From NCBI GenBank assembly GCA_025331125.1, contig JAOALB010000168.1, positions 43,969 through 107,968 on the forward strand: DNA of 64,000 nt, given 5' to 3'. The notes under the pieces are model-generated. The model searched no databases. It was not told the origin of the DNA and saw only the letters and a list, made by a program, of their open reading frames with translations. Below, in pieces: positions 54,664 through 64,000 of this stretch (positions within the stretch are counted from its first letter, which is position 1; each line of letters opens with the position of its first letter). The translations under genes were made by a program, and so were the position numbers. This DNA is from Mycogone perniciosa. Taxonomy: Eukaryota > Ascomycota > Sordariomycetes > Hypocreales > Hypocreaceae.

Positions 54664-57397
54664 GATGGGAAGAACAACCAGGTCGGTTGATCACTGCAGA
54701 AAGAGAGACACCAGAGCGCACGGCGCAACGGTTCAAGGATGGAATAGGAGGAGGAGAAAAGATGGCAATGAAGAACAGTCCCAGCGCTCGAGGAGAGTCC
54801 AAGAGTTTGGTTGGAGAAGAAGAAAAAAGAGGAAGAGGCGTGGTGAGAGGTGGCGTCTAGTAAAAGAAGAGACGGGAGCTTGGGAGCTGCTGGTCTTGAG
54901 GACACGTAGAAGCTATCCGGGTTAGTTACTGCGGGGAGCGAGCTTGGCTTAGCGCTCGGCGTGAAATGTCGTGCACCCAGGTTTGGTCACTACGGAGTAC
55001 CACTGCTAGCACTCACCACCCAATGGAACAGTTGAGAAACCTCCCAGGCGGCTTTGGCGCCCGGCACAGCATGTGGGTGTGGGCCTTCTGAAACGGAGTT
55101 ATGCTTAGATGGTACGTAGGCGGCTCAAGGCTCAGCCAGCTCTCACCTCGATATCCTCCATCTACGAAGTGCGCAAGTAATAGTAGTTTATAGGTAAGAT
55201 ACAGCATATTATCATGGCGCTTCTTTCCAAGACAAGGCACGATTCAGATTTCTTCGTGTCTCCACCAATGGGCGCCCATGGCGTTTATGTTTTGGTTATC
55301 AGGAATCCTATTCCGATGGTGCTGACAGAAAGATGCCACTTGTTCACAGAATGGGTCCCACTAACATGGGAGCACCTATCTAGAGCTTCATACGGGCGCG
55401 GTTTAATTTCTGCTGACAAAGACCTAGCATCTGCCCCTTGCCATAACATCTTCCTCGAGCAGTACGAAGTAGTAGTATCTAGTACTGTTACTAGTAGTAG
55501 ATAGTAAGTTATAAAATACGAAGAGACACCTGTTATTATGTCTAATACTATAACCGAATGCGATGTTACCTGAAGAACAAACTTCCCAGGGACCGGTGCT
55601 ACCTTACTGGTATTCTAGCAATGTTGCCTCAAATCGCCACCAAGGAGTATGGATCAATCAAGTCGTTCAACAGACATGTCAAAGTCGTACTTTTGTTAAT
55701 TTGCAGAAGCCTCGTTCGTGTTGGAAGCCTGCAAGTGCATAATCCTTCACTTTTTGGAACATGACTCGGTTCTCTGTCCGACCATTTACCTGTCAGCATT
55801 GCGTATACGAAATCCATCTCATACAGAAGGAAAGAATCAGACGGCATGAAGAGGATTGAGGTTCCATGAAGATAGCCTCTTCATATCAAGTAGCACTCAA
55901 TTGCAACTTTCTTCTTTCTCTCCTTCACATCACGATGTTGGTCCGCCTTCATGCATGCATGTCGTGCTCTATGGGTGATGAGTTTGACAGAGTTAGAGGC
56001 TCGTCCGCCACCAACATCCATCAGGAGCCGCTTCAAACGAGCAACACCTTGCGATACGGGACAGCTTAGTCTTGATAATCTACTTCATCATACTGATCTA
56101 GACTTTACCATCTCAAGATCCAGTTTGCGACCTCGCCTTCTCGGCTCCTTTAGAAACTAACAGAGTGATATAGAGGAGTCTCTCGAAGATTAAACGTGCT
56201 GCATTCTGAATACTGTCCGTATTATCTGCTCTTGCATGTATTTATGCAGCAGTTACCAGTTCCAAAGCCTGAGAAATAGCCACCGAGACCAGCATCGTCA
56301 GAAGAACCCTGAGGACACTGGGCTCATTGGGTCGTTTCAGTCCACGTCCAGCCCATCCGTATTTACACAGAGAACAGCCTCCTGTTGTGTAAGATCCGCC
56401 AGTCTCACCTCCGTCGTGGTCTTAGTCCCCGGCCACATTTTACTGACTGTCGCACCAATGCTCGCCAGCAGACCCTGTCATTCCAATGTCAAAACAAGGC
56501 CTTGTTTATAAAATGTCGCCTCCGCATCATCTCCTGGAGAAGAATGGCTTTCATGAGTAGGCGACGCAAGACAAGAAACGACAATGCTTGCTCGTGAAAT
56601 CCTAACGAGAACAATGGGACAAGAGCGCCGGGGATACAAAACCGCTACTTCAAAAGGACCGAGTGAGGAACAAAAGCATAGTGTCCAAAGAAATTTTATT
56701 AATCTCCTGCTCTTGGGTTCTGGACTGATGGCGAAGAGTTTGCATGGTCTTCTTGCTGTTGTCAGTTTACACGGGATAGCCTTGTCCTTGTCCTGCAGCT
56801 GGCTCATGTTGGATATGCATGCTATACGCAGCCAAAGTGATTGCAGGAGGCGAACACGTCCTTCGGTATTATATGCATAAACGGCGTAATATGGCCCATC
56901 AGGCTTCTGCTGCCTGTCTGGCAGGAAAACAATGGGCGAATGGTGATGCTCGTCGGCCAGCGCCATCATATCCCGACAGCCCTCTAGTGCTGATTTGGTC
57001 GTTGGAAGTCGTTGGCTTGGGAGGCTGGATAGCAAAGTTGAAGTGTCAATTCGATACAACCTTGATCCTCTGGGTCAAGGTACTGTGATATCGTCAGTCC
57101 TTGTTACAGAGGCATTGGTGCAAAATGGCGACCGAAGCCATGGAAACTGGGAGGAGACGATGTCTGGGTTTCGAGGCTTCTTCGTGTCTAAACACCTAGT
57201 ACGCCGATTTAACAGCATCACACTGGAGCGTAGTCAAGTGAATCGATCATGAACAGAGGTATTATTTTGTCCGTAAGGTCCATAATGTCCAATCCAAACG
57301 TTCATGGTCGCATATACTATCTTATGATACACAACCCATCATTAAATCCAAGCCCGAATTTCCCTCTGACCATAACCTAACTCAGAAACGACAGAAT
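54664..57397. other. 2.7-kb gene-poor region
   Basis: Calnexin promoter (to about 55.0 kb; motif copy 54991-54999) and further intergenic DNA with a TACGAAGTA copy at 55463-55471. Minus-strand DNA 57000-56340 contains several protein-like but mutually out-of-frame stretches (see findings). No gene that I can define. Confidence 0.4.
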
Positions 57398-58002
57398 TTA
57401 CAGGGCCAAAATGGCAGCGACGACACCGAAGAGGGCAACACCAGAACCGGCCATGACTGGGGCAGCATTGGTGTGTGTGCCGGTAGCAGCAGAGCCAGTT
57501 TTGGTACCAGTGGCGCCGGAGCCATCAGTCTTGGTACCGGAGTCACCGTCAGAGCCAGAGTCGCCGTTGCCCTTGCCGCCGTTGCCGCTGTTGGAGCCGC
57601 CAGTGGGCTGGGGAGTGCCAACAGAGGTGACGTAGAAGTGGTTAGCGATGCAGCCGTCAATGCAATCGGCGTACTTCTTGGTCTCGGCAGGGCTGCCGTT
57701 GCCCTGGGGGCACTTGGCAACACACTGGGTGGTGGCGTTCACCTGTTCCTGGTTGGGAGAGGGAACCTAAGAGAAGCGTGTTAGTGATGCTATTGCTCTT
57801 GTTCTCATGGAACCAACAAGGGACAACGTACGTAGATGCAGTGAGCCTGGCAGTCGACAGCGCCAGCAGGACACTTCTGGAGACAAGCGGCCTGGGATGA
57901 CTGGACAGGGTCGACAGAGACAGTAGGCGAAGGACCAGAATCGGTGGTCTGAGCAATGGTGAGGGCGGCGAAGAGGCCGGAGACGACGAGAGTGAAGCGC
58001 AT
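57398..58002 (-). CDS. Secreted GPI-anchored cysteine-rich protein
   Basis: 179 aa from two exons, 58002-57832 and 57766-57398 (65-nt intron, GTACGT donor, TCTCTTAG acceptor, restoring HCIYVPSPNQEQVNATT). Signal peptide MRFTLVVSGLFAALTIAQ. The mature N-terminal half has eight cysteines in two units: C-x3-C-x6-C-x3-C (CLQKC, CQAHC) and C-x3-C-x15-C-x3-C (CVAKC, CIDGC). A low-complexity Gly/Ser/Thr linker (GGKGNGDSGSDGDSGTKT) and a hydrophobic C-terminal tail (VMAGSGVALFGVVAAILAL) follow, typical of GPI-anchor addition. There is one Asn-Ala-Thr glycosylation site. Eight cysteines recall CFEM domains, but the spacing does not match CFEM. Likely a cell-surface protein; function unknown. Confidence 0.8.
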
Positions 58003-59171
58003 CTTGACGGAGTATTAGAATATTAGTGTCGAAGTAGTAATTGTTGTTGTTGGACAAGCGAAAGCTTTGTATTATGGTTGTTATTTTGTTCTTGCAAGCA
58101 CACCAGATAAAGAGCGTGGAATACGATACGATTCGATTGCTGAGCGAGAGACGAGGCGTGGAGAAGAAAAAATCGAGATCAAAAGTTTCCGGCGCATGGG
58201 CGGCTCCCTTTTAATCTAGGAGCCGAGGGAGCGAAGAGTACGAACGAGTACTCGTACATGCTCGAGTGACCCGTCACACTTGATTTCACCCAACTCTGCA
58301 CAAGGCGCGTGCGTGCCCTTCCTTGGACATGGACCGTGGCATGGTGGCATAGGAGGTGGGAATAAGGAGGCCCACTCCCAGGACCAGCGGCCACCATTGA
58401 TCGTCTAATGTTTAGAATTAGGCCGACATGGGCCAGGGCCAGATTACCAGGGGGCTCTCGGCTTTGCCTTTGCGGCCTCTGACTGGACGAATGGCCCCGG
58501 AGATCGGCTGTGGTTACGGTCTCTGGCCTGGGGAAACGCCCCTAGCAAAGAGAGCCAATTTCATTCTGTGACGCCACGATCTTGCTGCGTCGTTGCGGGC
58601 TAAGCAAATTTGCCGTGCAGAGAGGCTGACGCTCATCACTGTGACGACTTTGGCGAGAGTCTTGAATGCTTTGCTCTGTCACTGTCACGTCCTCGTATAC
58701 TGCGAAGTACTCCGTACTATTGCTAGTATCATCGTGTTGTTGTTACCATTAGACAGTGTTGTGAGGCTGTGTCTCTCTGCGGGACTAAACGAGACCCGTT
58801 CATGCAGTGGTTGAGTGGCAAGAAACCGGCTCTACATACTTCGTACATGACAGTAGCAGTACTAATACTCGTACATACAGTCACGGACAGTGACATCAGC
58901 ATCCACACCATCACATCTTGGCCACTTCAAAAACCCCCTGCAGGCGCATCAGGGTCGTGTCCGCTTGGTCTGGTCTTGGTCTGGGTGTGGGCCGATGGTG
59001 AGTTGGTGAAGACTCAGGTTGACTAAGAACTAAGACAAAAATTGCTTTGATTCCTAGACTGGAATTCATTCATAATGCCAAGAGGTGGGTTGTTGAGGAA
59101 ACCCCAAGGGAAAACAAACAATAACAACAAACAAAAACAGCAACAACCCATTTTATGCATTGCGCCGTTTC

Positions 59172-59195
59172 GTTTGTTGTTGTTGTTGTTGTTGC
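59172..59195 (+). repeat. GTT trinucleotide repeat
   Basis: About seven TTG/GTT units in intergenic DNA. Confidence 0.8.
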
Positions 59196-59262
59196 TGTTA
59201 GGTTGCTCTGTTGTGTGTGCATCTTGCATTGGATCAAACTCAATTCATAAAAACAGGGGGCC

Positions 59263-59289
59263 CTAAGAGGACTAAGAGGACCAAGAGGA
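59263..59289 (+). repeat. 9-bp tandem repeat CTAAGAGGA, three copies
   Basis: CTAAGAGGA twice, then CCAAGAGGA once (59263-59271, 59272-59280, 59281-59289). Confidence 0.85.
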
Positions 59290-60664
59290 CCAATACCTAA
59301 GTTTAGCATCACCACCAAGCAGTAGTGCTCGTAAGGGCGATGCTCCGTTTGGACACGATGCAGCCGTACGACCATGCCCACTCCACACTGTACACACCCA
59401 TCACCACCTCGCCAAAGGGAGGGTCTCCAGAATACGAGCCACCTGGTCGATCAGTGCAGGCCAAGAACCCACCGACTTGAGGCTGGCTAAGCTGAACTCA
59501 CCCTGGCCTCCCTAGCACCACGGACAGTGCCGAGCACAGTGTCCGCCCAGCCGACATCCATCCCGTTGCATGTTTTTTTACCCTGCTATCTATCACCTAT
59601 GACCTGACGACGAAGCGCGTGGCCGCTTCTCCCCCCGGCCCCGTTTGCTAGAGAAAAACAAAGTGTCTTGCCCAAGACGCTGCCACGTCCTACCATTTCG
59701 TCTCGCAGAAGCCGCTTCATGACAGTCACGAGTGGCTGCCAGCGTTCATTGGAGCCGCTTGGCGTGACGCCTGACTGAGAGCCCGTGCCCAAAGACCCTC
59801 CCTTTCTCTCAGCCCTCAGTCTCTCTCCCTTCGCATTTCACACCGACGCAGGGGCGGCCTGCGAATAATACTCGTACTAGTACGAGTAGTAGTGGTACGG
59901 AGTAGTAGTACTTCGTACTTGCAGTAAATCACCTTGAGAGGAGGGAGGGTTGGTTCCGTGATCGGCCGGGACGAGACCGGCAAGGGGCCGTCTCTGGGCA
60001 TAAGTGGACATTGTTCCAGGATGAGATGGACCGCCGCCACGGCTCATGAAATTTCAATTGCCGTCCCTATGAGGAAGAGCCCATGGTGTTCCAGGCCCAG
60101 ACAACTTCTTTTTGTCCGCAAATTTTACATGCAAACAAAGTACGGAGTAGTACTACTATTCGTACACCCTCATTGTGCCGTCATGTGCATAATAGTACTT
60201 CGTAGTCCGGATGTTTTCACTTTCACACCAGCGCCACTACATTGGCATGACTAATACTACTGCCATTGTGCTGACAATCCAATGAGGAAGCAGACTCAAC
60301 AACCTCTGATATGTTTACAGGGTAGGCCCTCTTCAATAAGCCACTGCCATTGAAATCTCATAGCAACAATTGCATCTTCCTAGAGATCTTCAGTTACTTC
60401 GTATACTTTGTACATATGTAAATCTACGTGGGTTAATTTTTCGCGTTTCGAAAACTAGAGTTAATAATTATCGCGCAATAATGCCATGATTACTACCTTG
60501 ACCCATTTTTTCCACCATGGAGGGGCATGGAGGGGTAGCTCTCAACTTCCAACCAGAAGTGACGATATCTCGCATCAAGATATCTAAAATTGCAACCTCA
60601 ACACGCCAATCGCAGTGCTCGGCATTAGATCGCAGTCGATTTCTTTCTTTTTGTTTCCGTCACA

Positions 60665-61654
60665 ATGGCTTCTACCGATAATCCCGATCAACTGATCACC
60701 TCCTCGGATCCAGAGCACCCTGCCAACCTTATCCCCTCTCTATGCGCCAAGTTTTGGACCCTGGGCTGGGTGACCGGAACAGGAGGAGGATGCTCTATCA
60801 GAGACGAGTAAATCTCACCTTTATCATTATTTTACATCTTTACAAGGTGGATTTTCCCAAAAACACTGGCGTCCCAAGTGGGATACCGTACTGTTCCGGG
60901 TCTTCATCATAAGATGAAACATGAAACAAAGAATGAGATATATGAAAAAAAGACACTTACAACTCTTCTCACCAGTGACCTCGTCTACCTCGCCCCCTCA
61001 GGTGTTCAAAAGGAACTCATGAAACACACTGATATCTACGTCCTCTCCCTAGCTGCCCAAGAGTCTACCCTCAAACAACGCACCTACCTGCGCTCACCAC
61101 CCTGTTACAAGCCCTCCCAATGCACGCCTCTCTTCCTCGCTGCCTTCACCCGTCGCGGCGCCGGCTGCTGCATCCACACGCACTCGCAGTGGGCTGTGCT
61201 GGCCACTCTGCTGCTCGAAGCCCGCGGCCAGGGCACCCCCGCGAGCAAGGTCTTTGAGATTAACAACATTGAGCAGATCAAGGGCTTTGGGAAGGGTATG
61301 AATAAGGTTGGCAACCTGGGGTACCATGACACCCTGCGGATTCCGGTCATCGAGAATACTCCCCATGAGGAGGACTTGACGGAGTTTTTGGAGGCCGCGA
61401 TGGAGGAGTACCCGGATACCTATGCTGTGCTCGTGAGGAGGCACGGTGTTTATGTCTGGGGTGACAATGTCCACAAGGCCAAGACCATGTGTGAGAGGTA
61501 GGTGGATTGCATGATTGTTGGCAGAGGAAATGACCATAAAGCTAACTTGGTCTGTAGTCTCGACTATCTCTTCCAGCTGGCCGTGGAGATGCACAAACTG
61601 GGCCTTCCGTGGATCAGTGACGTTCCCCGAGTTGGGCCGGATAGGTCATACTAA
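60665..61654 (+). CDS. MDE1: Methylthioribulose-1-phosphate dehydratase (Mde1)
   Basis: Zn-dependent class II aldolase-family dehydratase of the methionine salvage pathway, cytosolic. Three exons: 60665-60807, 60976-61497 and 61558-61654; 253 aa. Joins restore SIRDDLVYLAPSGVQKELM and TMCESLDYLFQLAVEMHKLG. Motifs: FWTLGWVTGTGGGCSIRD, zinc histidines in AGCCIHTHSQWAVLA, the segment NIEQIKGFGKGMNKVGNLGY, IPVIENTPHEEDL with the catalytic Glu, and LVRRHGVYVWGDNVHKAK with the third zinc His. The first intron is 168 nt and carries an in-frame-looking stretch, but the family alignment requires its removal. Only 190 bp separate it from the convergent SEC20 3' end. Confidence 0.95.
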
Positions 61655-61844
61655 TGCGATGAGAGCTTGAGAACATAAGAACAGAGACTTAGAAACTGGG
61701 GGTGGGTAAGCATGACACACGTCATTCGTGAAATTCGGAGTTCAAAAGTGAAGAGCAGTTCCTGCCTTCAACAGGGCCAGGAATAGAGTTAAAGATCTTG
61801 AAATGTTTTTTTTGTTTTGACTTGTTTTATGTTATGGCTCGCTC

Positions 61845-63069
61845 TTAGAGCTCGTCCTTTGGATGTGAATCCCCTGTAATCTGCTCAACATCCTCCGCGT
61901 GCTCATCATCGCTGCCCATATCATTCGCAGCATCCACAATCTTCCCGACTTTCCCTACCATTGAATCGGGATCAGTCCCATCCGCAGCCATCTCCGCATC
62001 CCCTCGCACCTTGGCGGTAGGGAGGTTTTCATCCGGTAACCCTTCCACGGGCACCTTGCCGTCTATAACAACTCCAAGCTTGCCGGACTCGCCAGCCGCC
62101 CGCTGCTTCAAGACCGCGCTACCAACGTTCGTGCCAACACCGAAAACCACTCTCAGCGGTAACCACACCAACCACCACATGGGCCCATAGAGCAATCTTC
62201 GGAAAACGAGCCAGGCTGCCGTAACAAGAAGCATATAAAACGCCGTCTGCAGATACCACGTATCACTCTTCTGCGACCTCAAAAGCGTCCCCAGCAAGTC
62301 CTTCGAGCTCGCAAGCATACCATCTAACGAATTATACGACTCGTCCAACTTCTTCAACGCCTCTGATGACTCTGTTAACGTCTGGTGTGCAAATTCACTG
62401 CGTGTCAGCTCCGCCGCTATCAGAGCGTGTGTCCTCCGTAGTGCGTTTGTAACGTTGCTGCTTGCGCCGACGGTCTGTCGATCTTCCTCCGATAGACTCG
62501 ACTGCAGTTGTTGATGGTGGGTGTATCGCGGAGGAGGTCGGGGTATCGCACGGTCCTCGCCTTCGTCTTGTTCTACCGTTGTGGATGCAGTTGTCTGGGA
62601 AAACGGCTCGGCAAATGATTGCACCATGAGCTCTCTCTCCTGTCTTTGCGCTTGCTCCAAGCTCTTCTTCGCCGATAATCTCGCCTTCCGGAGGGCTGAT
62701 CGGTAACTGCATGCGTGTAAGCTTCGCAAATATCCTCCTTATCTGTCGTATTCCCAAAGGGGGGGGGATTTACCTGACCAACTCGCTGCCCACTCTCTCT
62801 ATCCCTTCCTCCAATCTCGTCTTCTCATGACCCTCCGGTCGCAGGTATTTCGCCTCTTCGCACAACAACTGCTGATCTTCCAAGCCATGCCGCAATATCG
62901 AGCCAATTTCCGCACTTAGCTCGCCGCTCACGCTGCCCTCTTCTTCGATGTTCAGGGGGACGGAACCTGGTTGGAATTTGAGGTTTCCCAGTCGACCGAT
63001 TAATTCTTTAAGTTGTGCCGTAGTCTCCTGTAGAGCCGTAAGTCGCTCTTGCAAACCCTGCAAAGACAT
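61845..63069 (-). CDS. SEC20: ER SNARE Sec20 (BNIP1-like) ending in KDEL
   Basis: t-SNARE-like subunit of the ER Ufe1-Sec20-Use1 complex that receives retrograde COPI vesicles. Two exons, 63069-62774 and 62706-61845; 385 aa. The 67-nt intron (GTAAAT donor, GCATGCAG acceptor) includes a G-run (C-run on the coding strand) and restores GSELVSYRSALRKARLSAKK. The N-terminal part is coiled coil (LQERLTALQETTAQLKELIG). The Sec20/SNARE-like helix is about 180-248 (NALRRTHALIAAELTRSEFA, SYNSLDGMLASSKDLLGTLL), with a membrane segment at about 250-268 (YLQTAFYMLLVTAAWLVF). The lumenal tail is acidic and ends SHPKDEL, a retrieval signal as expected for Sec20 (yeast uses HDEL). Confidence 0.93.
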
Positions 63070-64000
63070 GGTGACCGCAGTAGTTGTGTGAAAATACTTT
63101 TGGTTTGTGAAAAAGAGAAGTCTTCGAGCATATGCAGGATAAAGTAATACCTGGCATCACCAACCTGTAAGAGCATAGCAGTAGTGGCGGTTGAGGAAAC
63201 ACCTCTTAAGACAATATGCATATACCGAGGCTTATTATTGAAGGCTACTAGAGTACCAAAGTACCTAGGTATCAGTCGGCTTAAAAGTCGCCTGTAAGAG
63301 AAGCTGAATGGAGATGAGCTTCACCACGCCAGAAACCCAAGATTGACACAGCTTAACATAAACGAAAAAGACCACAAAATGTATTTAAACCCAATTATCC
63401 AAAAAACCACACATTTTAGCATTTTATTTCCGCATATCTACGAGTAGGTGATTACTGGTAGATCGGTGATCACTTTGGTTTGATTGGTCCGTCGGCATAT
63501 AGATAATCCGTCCGACCCATTCCCTCGACCACAAAGAATATCCTTCAAGTTAACTTACTTACTATTACCTAGTAATAAATAAGATAACTAAACCTATAGC
63601 AACATAAAAGAAAGCACTTAGAGAGGCGAGAGCAGAAAATGGATACTAGTATTATATAGGCTTGTAGGAGATTAGGACAATACTTAAGAAGTGTAAATGT
63701 ATATATCTATAGTTGCCCTATTGGACCCTTCCACTAGGCGTAATAAATTGTATGTGTATATAGTAATACGACATTACCTGCTCTCTAGTGTGGCTGTAAG
63801 TTTCCATTGCATATTTAACTGGCCTCTACCCCATTCATATAAAAGAAATTGACCCGATCTATTGACTTGGAGTTTGCAGCGAATAAAATCTAAGATTGAT
63901 CGCCTGGGGGCAGTGTATCAAGGGTGTCAACCTCAGTAACGGATTATTCCACATCACGGCACATTCCACAACATGACACATTCCTTCATTCCAACGCACA
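63070..64000. other. Intergenic, strongly AT-rich toward the right edge
   Basis: SEC20 promoter side, then AT-rich DNA, notably 63.54-63.78 kb with many TA steps. No gene seen. Confidence 0.5.

Larger units (their letters stand above)
58003..60664. other. 2.7-kb gene-poor divergent region
   Basis: Upstream of both the GPI-anchored protein gene and MDE1. Contains a TTG/GTT repeat (59172-59195), a 9-bp repeat (59263-59289) and motif copies at 58708-58716, 58837-58845, 59896-59904, 59909-59917, 60141-60149, 60196-60204 and 60395-60403. No gene recognised. Confidence 0.5.

Noticed and set aside
56478..57059. Minus-strand open frame of 193 codons
   Set aside because: Frame opens on TTG, composition is mixed and no motif is visible; kept only as part of a low-confidence finding.
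57398..58002. CFEM domain call
   Set aside because: Eight cysteines are present but their spacing does not match the CFEM pattern.

Overview
The window looks like chromosomal DNA of a filamentous ascomycete (Pezizomycotina, probably Sordariomycetes and perhaps Hypocreales). The basis is gene content, many short GT-AG introns (about 55-300 nt, often with CTAAC/CTGAC-like branch points), both strands coding, no operons, and fungal families such as Sch9, DOMON-b561 iron-reductase-like proteins and GPI-anchored cysteine-rich proteins. The placement below subphylum is inference. All exon joins were worked out by eye from splice sites, reading frame and family similarity, and each join quoted keeps the frame.

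Layout. 1-61: 3' part of a class II tRNA. 0.6-7 kb: P-TEFb-type cyclin, splicing factor Prp4, and an S6K-like AGC kinase. 9.5-12.4 kb: a secreted DOMON/cytochrome b561 protein and mitochondrial ATP synthase subunit h. 12.4-15.5 kb is gene-poor with an AT-rich part and one doubtful small spliced gene. 15.5-18.2 kb: Sch9 kinase (C2 + AGC kinase), followed by a gene-poor 4.7 kb. 22.85-26.35 kb: a short spliced gene of unknown function (79 aa), a SUZ-domain protein and the Fe-S assembly factor Nar1. 27.3-42.5 kb is dense: a C2H2 zinc-finger protein, DAHP synthase, a WD40-cyclophilin, a FAR-17a/AIG1-like membrane protein, a frameshifted FMN hydroxy-acid oxidase, GINS subunit Sld5, the rRNA-processing factor Utp18 and the bifunctional pseudouridine-catabolism enzyme. 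45.2-54.7 kb: a phenol-hydroxylase-like monooxygenase, an F-box protein, methylmalonate-semialdehyde dehydrogenase and calnexin. 57.4-63.1 kb: a GPI-anchored Cys-rich protein, methylthioribulose-1-phosphate dehydratase and the SNARE Sec20.

Most genes are conserved housekeeping genes: transcription elongation, splicing, rRNA processing, replication, Fe-S assembly, ER folding and trafficking, TOR/PKA-type growth signalling, shikimate pathway, methionine salvage, valine/thymine and pseudouridine catabolism. They do not form a biosynthetic cluster or a defence island, and I see no convincing undescribed multi-gene system. The most useful observations are a short spliced gene that simple ORF calling misses, a single frameshift in an otherwise intact FMN oxidase, a 12-bp in-frame duplication in Prp4, and a strongly over-represented 9-bp intergenic motif (TACGGAGTA and its TACGAAGTA variant).
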